A stretch of 18,252 nucleotides of DNA from Bacillota bacterium (GCA_016872075.1 VHBF01000003.1:1-18252), one strand, 5' to 3'; positions 4,789 to 13,455 are shown, counted from the first letter of the stretch. The notes: a model not told the origin generated them from the sequence alone. Translations and numbers: made by a program.

Positions 4789-6840
4789 ATGATTAAAATA
4801 CTTTCAAAACTAAGAAACACCACTTTGCTTGTCTTATTTTTTGAATTGTTATTTGTCGCCGGCTTAATCGTGTTCTATTATTACGATTTATTAGGGATTC
4901 AAAACCTTTTAACTTATTCAGTTATTTTTGCTCTGGTTGCCGCTCTCTTTGTCTTTAATGTTGTGTATATGCTTTCTTTCTTAGCAACCATTCTTAACAA
5001 TCGGCAAAAAAAAGATTTAAAGACGGCTGACTTATTAGGATCCGACATCCCCGAAGCCTATCGATATGCTGGTTTGGGGATTATTCTTTTGGACCAGGAT
5101 GATCAAGTCATTTGGGTTAATGAAGTCATTCAAGATCTTCAACCGAACTTAGTCGAAACCAATATTCACGAATGGAAAAAAGAATTATCTCCATTACTCC
5201 AAGGTATAAAACCGACCGTGCAATTAACCCTTTCTGGAATAGTTTTTGAGGTGAAGTTTTTAACCACTTCACGGATGTTTATCCTCAAAGACATCACCGC
5301 ATATGAAGAATTGTTGCTTATCAACCGCAACCAAAGTCCAGTTGTGGGTTATGTTGTCCTCGATAACTATGAAGAAAATGCACCCGCATTTGACGAAAAG
5401 AGTGACTATATTTCAAAAATACGCTCTTCGATTATTGCTTATTTTTCAGGTTTTGGATTTGTTATACAACGGATTCGCAGTGACTCTTATTTCATCATTG
5501 GTCCGGTGACCGCCTTTAACAAAATGAAAGAAGATAAGTATCGAATCGTTGAGACCGTCTTTGCGATTGATCGCCAAAAAGAAAGACAAATCACGATTTC
5601 GATTGGGATGGCTTTAGGCACCAGCGACGACTACACCAAATTGAATGGGAAGGCTGTAGAAGCACTCGAACTTGCGGTTGCCAGAGGTGGTAACCAAGGC
5701 ATTATTGATGAAGATAGCAAAAAGCAATTCTTTGGTGGTTATCGCTTATCTCAAGAAAATGAAATGAAAACCGCGCAAAGAATTAAGGAACGCAACGATA
5801 AAATTATCAGAAATATTCTTGAAGCAAAAAACGTTTATATCGTCGGTCATTTAGACGCAGATATGGATGCACTTGGTTCTGCACTGGGTGTCCGTGCGAT
5901 TTGTGAACACCTTAAAATCCCTAATCGAATCATCTTTGATTATGCTTTCTCTGAAAAACGAGCTAGACAAGCAGTTTCTGGAGAGTTTTCTTCCAACGAA
6001 AACAAACAAATATTTATTAAATCTGAAGACGCGATTGCCCAGGTCACAAACCAAGATTTAATTGTAGTCGTCGACGTCAGTCGGCCTTCGTTAGTGATGG
6101 GGAATCAAATCCTTGATAAAGATATTCCTACCATTGTGATTGATCACCACAAACGTACTGACGAATTTATTGCAAAAGTTTCAATGGAACCTGTCATTGA
6201 TACCTCTGCATCAAGTGCAACAGAACTCGTAGTCGATATTATTCTTCACAACAAATACTTTAAATCCTTTGAATTTAAACTTCCGTCTTTGATTGCCACC
6301 ATTATGTTGTCAGGCATTTACCTCGACACAAACTTTTATAAGTTAAAGTCGGTGGGTCCTCGAACCTTCGATGCATCCCGATTCTTAATTGAAAAAGGTG
6401 CTGATACCAATAAAGCCCACGAGCTTCTTAAAGAAGACTATAATGACTTACTGATTATTAACCGGGTTACGTCTTCCGCTGAAAGTGTTCAAAGCGATAT
6501 TCTTTTAGCGACCTTCAATGAAGACGAAATCATCCAAAATGAATCGGCACTGATTGCCAAAGTTGCCAATGCAATTATGGACATGCGGGGAATTAAAGCC
6601 GCCATCGTCATTGGCAAAGTCACTCCTAATGGATATACTAAAGTCTCTTGCCGTAGTGATGGTACGATTAACGTCGCAATGCTGATGGAAAAAATTGGTG
6701 GCGGTGGGCATTACACCGCTGCTGGTTATGAAACCAAGGTTGTGGAACCAATTCAAACCGTGAAAGCAAGAGTTTTTGAAACATTAAAAGAGTATTTAAC
6801 AAGCGCTAGAGAAATGCAAATCAAAGAAGGAAACTCATGA
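4789..6840 (+). CDS. gdpP: GdpP/YybT-type cyclic-di-AMP phosphodiesterase
   Basis: A 683-residue membrane protein, normal for GdpP. Two N-terminal transmembrane segments (about residues 12-32 and 37-63) are followed by a PAS-like region, a degenerate GGDEF domain (ISIGMALGTSDDY...ARGGNQG) and the DHH/DHHA1 phosphodiesterase. The metal-binding motif is HLDADMD from His354, DHH is at 452-454 and the DHHA1 glycine motif GGGGH is at 637-641. The family hydrolyses c-di-AMP to pApA at the membrane and so affects potassium, osmotic and cell-wall balance. Start ATG 4789 is chosen because the protein begins MIKILSKLRN and AAGGA lies just before it; the upstream in-frame extension would run through the terminator. 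The stop TGA overlaps the rplI start, and it heads gdpP-rplI-dnaB-walJ. Confidence 0.96.
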   Translation: MIKILSKLRNTTLLVLFFELLFVAGLIVFYYYDLLGIQNLLTYSVIFALVAALFVFNVVYMLSFLATILNNRQKKDLKTADLLGSDIPEAYRYAGLGIILLDQDDQVIWVNEVIQDLQPNLVETNIHEWKKELSPLLQGIKPTVQLTLSGIVFEVKFLTTSRMFILKDITAYEELLLINRNQSPVVGYVVLDNYEENAPAFDEKSDYISKIRSSIIAYFSGFGFVIQRIRSDSYFIIGPVTAFNKMKEDKYRIVETVFAIDRQKERQITISIGMALGTSDDYTKLNGKAVEALELAVARGGNQGIIDEDSKKQFFGGYRLSQENEMKTAQRIKERNDKIIRNILEAKNVYIVGHLDADMDALGSALGVRAICEHLKIPNRIIFDYAFSEKRARQAVSGEFSSNENKQIFIKSEDAIAQVTNQDLIVVVDVSRPSLVMGNQILDKDIPTIVIDHHKRTDEFIAKVSMEPVIDTSASSATELVVDIILHNKYFKSFEFKLPSLIATIMLSGIYLDTNFYKLKSVGPRTFDASRFLIEKGADTNKAHELLKEDYNDLLIINRVTSSAESVQSDILLATFNEDEIIQNESALIAKVANAIMDMRGIKAAIVIGKVTPNGYTKVSCRSDGTINVAMLMEKIGGGGHYTAAGYETKVVEPIQTVKARVFETLKEYLTSAREMQIKEGNS

Positions 6841-7289
6841 TGAAAGTTATTTTATTGAAAGACGTAAAGAACCTTGGTAAAAAAGATCAAGAACTTGAAG
6901 TGGCAAACGGATATGCTGCTAATTATCTTTTCCCCAATAAACTTGCCGTTGCCTTAACCGATCGCGGTAAGGAAATTCGCGACGAACAACAAAAACTATT
7001 GAAGGATATCGAAGATCAAAAAATTGCCGAAGCTCAAGAAATGGTTGGCAAACTAGCATCCATTACCCTTGAATTTAAGGCCAAAATTGCTGGTGATGGT
7101 AGAATGGTTGGCACAATTTCCACTAAGCAAATTGTTGAAGAACTTAAAGAAAAACACCATCTGATCATCGATAAACGTAAATTTATCGATCACTACTTAG
7201 TGAATGCGCTTGGATTTACCAGACTTAAGATAGAATTACATAAAGGAGTCGTGGGTGTTGTCAACGTCCACGTCACAGAAAGTAAATAG
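6837..7289 (+). CDS. rplI: 50S ribosomal protein L9
   Basis: About 150 residues. The N-terminal rRNA-binding domain (MKVILLKDVKNLGKKDQELEV, ANGYAANYLFP) is followed by the long connecting helix and the C-terminal domain (about residues 80-150). L9 sits at the base of the L1 stalk and helps keep the reading frame. Two adjacent ATG codons (6837 and 6840) are possible starts; the family usually begins MKV, which favours 6840, but both overlap the gdpP stop and share the AGAAGGA ribosome binding site. The overlap implies translational coupling. It ends TAG, 2 nt before dnaB. Confidence 0.97.
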   Translation: MMKVILLKDVKNLGKKDQELEVANGYAANYLFPNKLAVALTDRGKEIRDEQQKLLKDIEDQKIAEAQEMVGKLASITLEFKAKIAGDGRMVGTISTKQIVEELKEKHHLIIDKRKFIDHYLVNALGFTRLKIELHKGVVGVVNVHVTESK

Positions 7290-7291
7290 GC

Positions 7292-8767
7292 ATGGCGAAA
7301 CCTCTTCCCCACAACATTGAAGCAGAAAAGATTGTGTTAGGGGCAATGATGACCAATTCATCAGCGCTAGCCCAATGTATCAACTCGGTAACGGTTGATC
7401 ATTTTTACGGTGCATCATCACCCAATCAACTCGTTTATCAGGCTGTCCGTAATTTATTTGATAAACGTTTACCAGTGGATATCCAAACCGTCCTTGAAGA
7501 GTTGGGGTTGATGAAAGAATCTGTCAATGCCGGTGGAATTGAATACTTAAAAGAACTCTTAGATGCTGTGATTTCCTTATCTAATCTTGATTTCTATTTA
7601 GTGATTCTTCAAGACAACAAACTGCTTAGAGATTATTTATCAACGATTGATCAAATTAGACAAAACTATGAAACTGAAGAAATTGATGAAATTAATCAAT
7701 TTTTAGCACGAGCAGAAAACAATTTAAGAACGGTTGCCGAAAGACGGCGAATCGATAAGTTTAAAACTGCGCTTGAAGTATCTCAACGCGTGGAAGCTGA
7801 GTTAAAAGTCATTCAAAGAGCGGATGGTTTAACTGGTGTGGATGTTGGTTATAAAAAGATTAACGATTACACCCACGGCCTACAAAAAGGGGAAATGACC
7901 ATCATTGCTGCACGTCCTTCCGTTGGTAAAACGGCTTTCGCGCTTAACTTAGCGTATAACGCGGTTAAATTAAACCCAATCTCGGTAGCCGTCTTCTCGT
8001 TAGAAATGCCTTCGGAACAACTTGTAAGGCGTTTGATTGCAACCGATGCAACCGTATCCCTTGATAACATTCAAACCGGCACACGATTTTTAAATGCTGC
8101 TCAAAAAGCGACCGTTGGTCAATCGATCAAAAATATAGGTAATACCAAATTATTTATTGACGATACCCCTGGGATTAAACTTATTGATATTCTAGCGAAG
8201 TCGCGGCAACTCAAAGCGGCATATGACGATTTAGGTTTAATCGTAGTCGATTATATTGGTTTAATTACCACAGGGGAAAAGCGGATTGAATCTCGCCAAG
8301 TAGAAGTTTCGAATATTTCTCGAGCCCTAAAAGAACTCGCACGTGATCTCAAAGTTCCCGTCTTGGTCATTTCTCAATTATCACGACAAGTTGACGCGAG
8401 AGATGATAAACGACCGTATCTATCAGACTTAAGAGAATCTGGGGCCATTGAACAAGATGCGGATATGGTGTTTTTAATGTATCGTCCTGGTTACTATAAA
8501 AACCTTGGTTTTAGTAAAAACTTCACCCAAGATGAAAAGAAACGATTTAAAGAAGAACGTGAAAAAGTGGAAGCATTAACCAAAGAAGTTGGCGAATATG
8601 CCGAACTTGTTGAAATCATTATTGCCAAAAACCGAAATGGTAAAACCGGGATTGTTCCTCTACTTTTCTTCAAAAACTTTGGCCGCTTTGATAACCCAAG
8701 TGAAGATTACGAATCAAGACTTAAACAAATTCGCCAAGAACACGGCGCTCCTGACATCGAAGAATAA
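7292..8767 (+). CDS. dnaB: Replicative DNA helicase DnaB (called DnaC in Bacillus)
   Basis: A 491-residue protein, somewhat longer than the usual 440-470. The N-terminal DnaB domain (about residues 1-110, starting PLPHNIEAEKIVLGAMM) leads through a linker to the RecA-like motor. Walker A is ARPSVGKTA (about residues 206-214), Walker B is in LIVVDYIGLI, and the arginine-rich QLSRQVDARDDKRPYLSDLRESGAIEQDAD segment follows. It unwinds DNA ahead of the replication fork as a hexamer. A charged stretch of roughly 30 residues rich in Lys and Glu (NFTQDEKKRFKEEREK and following) lies between the YRPGYY strand and AELVEIIIAKNRNGKTG, where the family usually has a short loop. It lacks intein-like residues. 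It follows rplI by 2 nt and its TAA stop overlaps the walJ start. Confidence 0.96.
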   Translation: MAKPLPHNIEAEKIVLGAMMTNSSALAQCINSVTVDHFYGASSPNQLVYQAVRNLFDKRLPVDIQTVLEELGLMKESVNAGGIEYLKELLDAVISLSNLDFYLVILQDNKLLRDYLSTIDQIRQNYETEEIDEINQFLARAENNLRTVAERRRIDKFKTALEVSQRVEAELKVIQRADGLTGVDVGYKKINDYTHGLQKGEMTIIAARPSVGKTAFALNLAYNAVKLNPISVAVFSLEMPSEQLVRRLIATDATVSLDNIQTGTRFLNAAQKATVGQSIKNIGNTKLFIDDTPGIKLIDILAKSRQLKAAYDDLGLIVVDYIGLITTGEKRIESRQVEVSNISRALKELARDLKVPVLVISQLSRQVDARDDKRPYLSDLRESGAIEQDADMVFLMYRPGYYKNLGFSKNFTQDEKKRFKEEREKVEALTKEVGEYAELVEIIIAKNRNGKTGIVPLLFFKNFGRFDNPSEDYESRLKQIRQEHGAPDIEE

Positions 8768-9510
8768 TGAAATTTTATATCCTTGCCTCAGGCTCCAAAG
8801 GCAATGCAACCTTAGTGGAGAGCCGGGGTTATCTTTTACTCATTGATGCTGGTTTAACCAAGACAAGACTCAAAGAAACCTTTGCAAAAACCCCATATCT
8901 CATGGAACAAGTGCAAGCAGTGTTGTTTACTCATGAACACAGCGATCACGCGATGGGAAAGGATTTTTTTCTCAAAGAGATACGCTACGCCTCAAAAGGA
9001 ACCATGGCAGTTTTGCAAGGAAATCTACTCACACCCTACGAATCGATTTATTTTCAACATATCAAAGTAACACCATTAGCGATTTCTCATGACGCGAGAA
9101 ATCCGTTGGGATTTGTAATTGAAGATGGTGAATCTTCTTTGGTTTACATGACCGATACTGGTTACATCTCCGAAAAGAACATTGAACTGATGAAAAATAA
9201 GCATCACTATATTCTAGAATCTAATCACAATGTGAAAATGCTTTTACAAACCAATCGTAGTCAGGACTTAAAGGTAAGAATTCTCGGCGATAGTGGCCAC
9301 TTATCGAATGAGGATAGTGCCATGTTCTTTTCAGAAATGCTTGGTGACAATACCAAATCGGTATATTTAGCCCACATTAGTGAAGAAGCTAATACCCCAG
9401 AGTTAGCATTAGAAACCTATCAAAAAGTTTTAAGAAAACGTCGACTCCTTACGTCTAAATTTAAAATTGAATTAACCCAACAATATGATGTAGTGATCGG
9501 TGGCGATTAA
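8767..9510 (+). CDS. walJ: WalJ/YycJ-type metallo-beta-lactamase-fold protein (predicted exonuclease)
   Basis: A 247-residue protein of the beta-lactamase fold. It begins MKFYILASGSKGNATLVE, contains the metal-binding motif THEHSDHAMG, and has later ligands in YMTDTGYIS, ESNHN and LGDSGHLSNEDS. The family (YycJ/WalJ) has 5'-exonuclease activity on DNA and is linked to coordination of cell division with replication; in Bacillus it sits with walRK, here instead after dnaB. The start ATG 8767 overlaps the dnaB stop by one base (TAATG), so it is coupled. It is the last gene of the gdpP operon. Its stop shares bases with the stop of the convergent protease gene, and no terminator lies between them. 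Confidence 0.92.
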   Translation: MKFYILASGSKGNATLVESRGYLLLIDAGLTKTRLKETFAKTPYLMEQVQAVLFTHEHSDHAMGKDFFLKEIRYASKGTMAVLQGNLLTPYESIYFQHIKVTPLAISHDARNPLGFVIEDGESSLVYMTDTGYISEKNIELMKNKHHYILESNHNVKMLLQTNRSQDLKVRILGDSGHLSNEDSAMFFSEMLGDNTKSVYLAHISEEANTPELALETYQKVLRKRRLLTSKFKIELTQQYDVVIGGD

Positions 9511-10748
9511 CTAGGAAGCTTCTCAATCGCTGCCAATCGATCATGCATCGGGGGGTGGGAATACGTCAAATAAACTTGTAATGGGTGGGGTGTTAGGTTG
9601 GCAAAATTCTCATTCACTAAAACCTTTAAGGCATCTAGCATTGGTTTTTTGTAACCTTGTTTAACGGCAAAAGCGTCTGCTGCATATTCTGCCTTTCTTG
9701 AAAGCCAGTTCGTTGGCAAACCTAATAAGAAATCAAATGGTTCAATCAAGAAGCCAAACAGAATTAACGAAAACGCAAAGAAAGAACCATTAAAACCGAA
9801 AGCGGTGACGATATCAACGTTGCCAATGACCACATTTAATGCCAGCGCATAAACCCCAAAGACTAGGATTTGTTGAATAAGGATTCTAATTTCATCAAAA
9901 TGTTTTGCATGACCAATCTCATGAGCAAGGACTGCAAGGATTTGTTTTTCATCTAACTTCGCAATCAGGGTATCAAATAATGCAATTTCTCGAATTGGTC
10001 CAAAACCAGAAAAGAAGGCATTTAATTTACTTGATCGCTTTGATCCGTCCATTGAATAAATTGCTTTTGCTTTAAATCCCGTTTTGATTGCAAGCGATTG
10101 AATCGCGTTCTTTAATGGACCATCTGGCAAAGGTGTTAATTTATTGAAGATTTTTACAAACACTTTGGTATTTAACATAAACACAAGTACGAGGATGATT
10201 GACAAAGCAATCCAAGACCCTAAGACAAACCAATCCCCTAATCCTACAAACAATGCATGCAGTAATACCGCAATACCTGAAGTCAAGACGGTTGATAAAA
10301 GGATATTTCGAATCACATCTTTAAAAAATAATCGTTTAGTACTTTTATTGAAACCGTACCTAGTTTCAATGGAAAAGGTTCGGTAATAATTAAATGGTAA
10401 GGTGATCATTGTATTTAAAATAAGTAAGATGGTTAAAAATAAAAATGTTTGTAAGAGTTCGTTTGGGGTTATTTGAATGGTAATCGCGCTAATCCAAGGA
10501 AAAAAACCAGTCACGAATAAAACAAGCATCAGTATAAAGCTAAAGGTGCTTCTCACTAAACTAAATAACGAATTTTCGGCAAAATACGATCTTGATAACT
10601 TGAGTTTATCCTTGGAATAAATACCCTTTACATTGGCAGGCAAGGGTTTGCGTTGATGTCCCCAATTGAGTAAACCCAAGATCACATTCACCGCATACAT
10701 TAATGTCATCAAACCAAGAACCAGACCACTCCATTGATTTAAAACCAT
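9507..10748 (-). CDS. Ste24/HtpX-like M48 membrane metalloprotease
   Basis: A 413-residue multi-pass membrane protein. The zinc motif HEIGH is at residues 276-280, the third ligand Glu354 and a conserved Asp358 are in RKAEYAADAFA, and the C-terminal SHPPMHDRLAAIE is characteristic of the Ste24 (CAAX prenyl protease 1) branch of M48, as are the SKRSSKLNAFFSGFG segment and the overall length. In bacteria such enzymes usually serve membrane protein quality control; prenylated substrates are not expected. The ATG at 10748 is chosen because GGAAGG precedes it; an upstream ATG in the same frame would overlap the previous gene. Third gene of padR-HAAS-protease, 5 nt after its neighbour. Its stop overlaps the walJ stop. 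Confidence 0.9.
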   Translation of the reverse strand: MVLNQWSGLVLGLMTLMYAVNVILGLLNWGHQRKPLPANVKGIYSKDKLKLSRSYFAENSLFSLVRSTFSFILMLVLFVTGFFPWISAITIQITPNELLQTFLFLTILLILNTMITLPFNYYRTFSIETRYGFNKSTKRLFFKDVIRNILLSTVLTSGIAVLLHALFVGLGDWFVLGSWIALSIILVLVFMLNTKVFVKIFNKLTPLPDGPLKNAIQSLAIKTGFKAKAIYSMDGSKRSSKLNAFFSGFGPIREIALFDTLIAKLDEKQILAVLAHEIGHAKHFDEIRILIQQILVFGVYALALNVVIGNVDIVTAFGFNGSFFAFSLILFGFLIEPFDFLLGLPTNWLSRKAEYAADAFAVKQGYKKPMLDALKVLVNENFANLTPHPLQVYLTYSHPPMHDRLAAIEKLPS

Positions 10749-10753
10749 AACTA

Positions 10754-11758
10754 TTACCTTCCTTTTTCTAATATACCAACAATTGGAATTAATAAGAAAA
10801 ACACCCATGATAAAGAGTAAGCGGAAGCTTGCCCGGGAATCGCCAAGTATTCACCGACCAATACAAATAAGATTGTGGCAATAAATGGCATTAATCCAGT
10901 TAGGGATAGACGTTTATTACCAATCAAGATATAAACCATTGGAATGATAAGAAACACCAACCATCCCGGGTGCCATAAACCCCATCCAAAACCAAGAACC
11001 AAATACCCAATGGTAACACCGCCAACCAAGGTTAGATTGAGTAAGAAGTCTTTCACCGTTTTAGGATTCTTCCAATCCAGATCCAATATATTTTGAATAC
11101 TACCGTTCCAAAAACCATAAAGGAGTATAGGTAAAAACACTAACAAGGATAATGTTAGGTATAAATTTCTTAATTCTTGAGAACCACCAACAAAACTGAA
11201 ACCAAAATAGATAACCGCAACGTGATAGACTGCAACTGCAATGTAGGTATACACCATCGCAACACGATTAAGATTAGGGTTTTTCTTATTTTGGGATTGG
11301 GGAATGACTAATAAAAATAGCGACCAAAGAGGATTCCAAAGATTGGTGCTAGTTCCCACCAATATAAAAACAATCAGGATTGTGAATATCAATAAGCCAC
11401 GCCACTGAATCGGTTTTGAAGTGAGGATTCCTGTAATAGGGATTAGTAAAAAGAATAACCAACCTGGATGCCAAGCTTGAAAGAGGCTGCCCGCTAAGAA
11501 AAATAGAATGGTGGCAATAAAAGGGGATAGCGCGGTTAAGCGATTAGAACGACGTCCTGGTCTATCCTTTGCCAATGCTTTAGCCACTTTTTTAGGTGTT
11601 CCCATCTTTTTAATAAAAACCTCAATGGATTCACCACTTTCCAAAGCATCATCAATCATCGAAGCATATTCTTGGATTGTTTCCTCGATAATGCTCTTTT
11701 TAACTTCTTCATCCTCGAGGGCCTCACGGAGTTGATTTAAGAAACCTTCTTTAGTCAT
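10754..11758 (-). CDS. HAAS-domain (DUF1700-like) membrane protein with four repeated membrane hairpins
   Basis: 334 residues. Residues 1-65 form a helical HAAS/DUF1700-type domain (MTKEGFLNQLREAL...FIKKMGTPKKVAKAL), which in Firmicutes commonly follows a PadR regulator gene. The rest is membrane-embedded and contains four related hairpins at about 78-115, 121-156, 239-281 and 289-334, each ending in a Trp-rich motif: AWHPGWLFFLLIPI, LWNPLWSLFLLVIP, LWHPGWLVFLIIPM and SLSWVFFLLIPI. The copies point to internal duplication. The function is unknown; the context suggests a membrane stress or envelope-sensing unit with the PadR regulator and the protease. Its start overlaps the end of padR by 8 nt, with AAAGGA inside the padR end as ribosome binding site. 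Confidence 0.8.
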   Translation of the reverse strand: MTKEGFLNQLREALEDEEVKKSIIEETIQEYASMIDDALESGESIEVFIKKMGTPKKVAKALAKDRPGRRSNRLTALSPFIATILFFLAGSLFQAWHPGWLFFLLIPITGILTSKPIQWRGLLIFTILIVFILVGTSTNLWNPLWSLFLLVIPQSQNKKNPNLNRVAMVYTYIAVAVYHVAVIYFGFSFVGGSQELRNLYLTLSLLVFLPILLYGFWNGSIQNILDLDWKNPKTVKDFLLNLTLVGGVTIGYLVLGFGWGLWHPGWLVFLIIPMVYILIGNKRLSLTGLMPFIATILFVLVGEYLAIPGQASAYSLSWVFFLLIPIVGILEKGR

Positions 11759-12104
11759 GATTAATAATCCTTTCTATATTTTTTCCGTATTGCTGCCATA
11801 TTTTTTTCATCGCTGACAGCAGCGATTTACCTAATGCAGTTAAGCCATAGACCTTTCTTGGTCTAGTATTGGAGGAAATATCCCATTTACCTTCAAGCAG
11901 ACCTTGGCTCTCTAAACGTCTCAATAATGGGTATAAAGTGTCGGTGTCCATTTCGATTTTGGCTTGTTCTATTTTTCGTAACAAATCATAACCATGGGTT
12001 GGTTCGACCAATACAGAAAGTACGACCAAAACAAGAGATCCTCTTCTCAGTTCTCTTTCAAATCCTTCAATTAATTCTGTTTTTAAATGATCCATTTCAC
12101 TCAT
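11751..12104 (-). CDS. PadR-family transcriptional regulator
   Basis: A 117-residue winged-helix protein. After a short helix, RGSLVLVVLSVLVEPTHGYDLLRKIEQ is the typical PadR helix-turn-helix entry, DTDTLYPLLRRLESQGLLEGKW the recognition helix and wing, and TRPRKVYGLTALGKSLL the wing end; a C-terminal dimerisation helix follows. PadR proteins are usually repressors of their own operon. It is the first gene of a three-gene unit with a HAAS membrane protein and a Ste24-like protease. The promoter lies so close that the mRNA would have only about eight bases before the ATG and no Shine-Dalgarno site, while two palindromes cover the promoter and start. The signal it senses is unknown. Confidence 0.92.
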   Translation of the reverse strand: MSEMDHLKTELIEGFERELRRGSLVLVVLSVLVEPTHGYDLLRKIEQAKIEMDTDTLYPLLRRLESQGLLEGKWDISSNTRPRKVYGLTALGKSLLSAMKKIWQQYGKNIERIINHD

Positions 12105-12145
12105 AGTGTATATTACACACTATAATGGGTGACATACACTATGTC
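12103..12145. promoter_or_regulatory. Two palindromic operators, probably bound by PadR
   Basis: Palindrome A: ATAGTGT (12103-12109) and ACACTAT (12117-12123) with a 7-nt centre, covering the padR start codon and -10 box. Palindrome B: GACATA-CAC-TATGTC (12131-12145), inside the promoter spacer and -35 box. The two share the half-site word ATACACTAT/ATAGTGTAT. PadR operators commonly contain ATGT/ACAT-type inverted repeats, so autorepression is likely. The same stretch lies just upstream of rlmH on the other strand. Confidence 0.7.
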
Positions 12146-12147
12146 AA
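12119..12147 (-). promoter_or_regulatory. Promoter of the padR operon
   Basis: On the minus strand: TTGACA (12147-12142), a 17-nt spacer, TATAGT (12124-12119). The -35 box is a perfect match and the -10 box has one mismatch. The predicted start near 12112 leaves about eight bases before the padR ATG at 12104. Confidence 0.85.
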
Positions 12148-12154
12148 TATCTTG

Positions 12155-12160
12155 TATGAT
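12155..12160 (+). promoter_or_regulatory. -10 box of rlmH, divergent from the padR promoter
   Basis: TATGAT with a TG just upstream ends 6 nt before the rlmH ATG at 12167, so transcription would start at or next to the start codon. The -35 region is weak and falls within palindrome B. Confidence 0.5.
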
Positions 12161-12166
12161 TATCTT

Positions 12167-12643
12167 ATGTTAAAAATAAAACTTATTGCTGTAGGTTCGA
12201 TTAAAGAAAACTATTTAAAGTTGGGGATTCAAGAGTTTGAAAAAAGATTAGAACGGTTTGTTCAACTTACCACGATTGAAATCCCAGAATCGGTTCCTAA
12301 ACAAGACCATCCGGACGCATTAAAGAAAGCACTTGAGATGGATGCAAAGTTCATTAAAGAAGCCATTCAAAACCAGGCATATGTTGTGGTGTTGGACATT
12401 CAAGGTAAAACTTTTTCAAGCCCAGCACTTGCCAAGCAAATCGATCTTATTCAACAAAAGAGTAGTCAACTTGTCTTCGTTATCGGTAGTTCAAATGGTT
12501 TGGATGATTCTATTCGTAACCTTGCCAAAGAAAAATGGAGTTTTTCTCCCTTAACTTTTCCCCATCAATTATTTCGTTTAATGCTATTAGAACAACTTTA
12601 TCGAAGTATGACTATCTTAGAAGGTCATCCGTATCACAAATAA
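12167..12643 (+). CDS. rlmH: 23S rRNA (pseudouridine-1915-N3)-methyltransferase RlmH
   Basis: A 158-residue protein of standard RlmH length, with the SPOUT knot at the C-terminus: FVIGSSNGLDD (104-114), the SAM-binding loop, then LTFPHQLFRLMLLEQLYRSMTI and the invariant end GHPYHK. It methylates pseudouridine 1915 in helix 69 of 23S rRNA on the assembled ribosome. The loop has GSSNG where the family usually has GG at the first two positions. The start ATG 12167 matches the family start (LKIKLIAVG); an in-frame ATG at 12125 would lie inside the divergent promoter. There is no ribosome binding site, and the -10 box is next to the ATG. It ends directly against the stop of the convergent HAD gene. 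Confidence 0.96.
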   Translation: MLKIKLIAVGSIKENYLKLGIQEFEKRLERFVQLTTIEIPESVPKQDHPDALKKALEMDAKFIKEAIQNQAYVVVLDIQGKTFSSPALAKQIDLIQQKSSQLVFVIGSSNGLDDSIRNLAKEKWSFSPLTFPHQLFRLMLLEQLYRSMTILEGHPYHK

Positions 12644-13444
12644 TTAATCAATTAATCCGAAGTGTTTAATTGCCTTCGCCCAACCACCCTCATCAACGGT
12701 GGCGGTGACATAATCGGCCACTTTCTTCACTTCTTCTTTGCCATTGCCCATCGCGACTGAAATACCCGCGAATTCAAGCATTTCCATGTCGTTTGGTGCA
12801 TCACCTAACGCCATTACGTTTTCTGGTTTCCATCCGTAATGTTCTAAGACTGCAAGAATACCTTTAGCTTTATCGGAGTCGATAGGCATAATATCCACTG
12901 CATACGTATCCCAACGGGCCGACTTACATAATTTTAAATGCGGTAAAAACAAACTTTCATCGACTTCATCACAAAAGGCAATTGCTTGATAAATCTTCCG
13001 ATCATAGTGATCCGGAAAAGTCCGTGGTTGAGGAAAACGGGTTCCATATTTTTCATGAGCCTGAATTACTCTTTCATCAACGTAATTAATATGACCGCCA
13101 TTTTCTTCTACCAAGGTAAGACCAAACTTTAAACGCTTTGAGAATTTGATTAAGGCATCAACTTCAGATTCAGGAAGTGGATAACGATGAATTACCCTGC
13201 CATCAATAATGGCATTGGCGCCATTCATGGTAATCAAACCATCTGGTTTAATAGAATCTAAAATACCAAGTTTATGGATTAAATACCGATTACGACTCGA
13301 AGCTAAAAACACTTTTATCCCCTTTGCTTGCAGGCTTTGGATAGCTTTAATCGCGGAAACAGGCATGACCTTGGTTTGGTGAGAAAACAAAGTCCCATCA
13401 ATATCCGTAACCACAATCTTGATGATGTCTTTCGCTTTTTTCAT
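12644..13444 (-). CDS. Cof-type HAD-superfamily hydrolase (HAD-IIB)
   Basis: A 266-residue protein. Motif I VVTDIDGTLF has the nucleophile Asp14 and Asp16. SSRNRYLIH is in the motif II region, a C2-type cap domain covers about residues 85-185, Lys and SDKAKGI lie near motif III, and motif IV is GDAPNDMEML. Cof-type enzymes dephosphorylate sugar phosphates, flavin precursors or other small phosphates in the cytosol; the substrate cannot be told from sequence. The ATG at 13444 has no ribosome binding site and lies about five bases after the predicted transcription start. The stop codon abuts the rlmH stop without a gap. Confidence 0.92.
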   Translation of the reverse strand: MKKAKDIIKIVVTDIDGTLFSHQTKVMPVSAIKAIQSLQAKGIKVFLASSRNRYLIHKLGILDSIKPDGLITMNGANAIIDGRVIHRYPLPESEVDALIKFSKRLKFGLTLVEENGGHINYVDERVIQAHEKYGTRFPQPRTFPDHYDRKIYQAIAFCDEVDESLFLPHLKLCKSARWDTYAVDIMPIDSDKAKGILAVLEHYGWKPENVMALGDAPNDMEMLEFAGISVAMGNGKEEVKKVADYVTATVDEGGWAKAIKHFGLID

Positions 13445-13455
13445 AAGATATGTTC

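Noticed and set aside
10749..10808. Longer Ste24-like protein reading into the preceding gene
   Set aside because: It overlaps the HAAS gene by over 50 nt, while ATG 10748 has a good ribosome binding site.
12125..12166. RlmH start at ATG 12125
   Set aside because: It lies within the padR promoter and operators; the known family begins at LKIKLIAVG, matching 12167.
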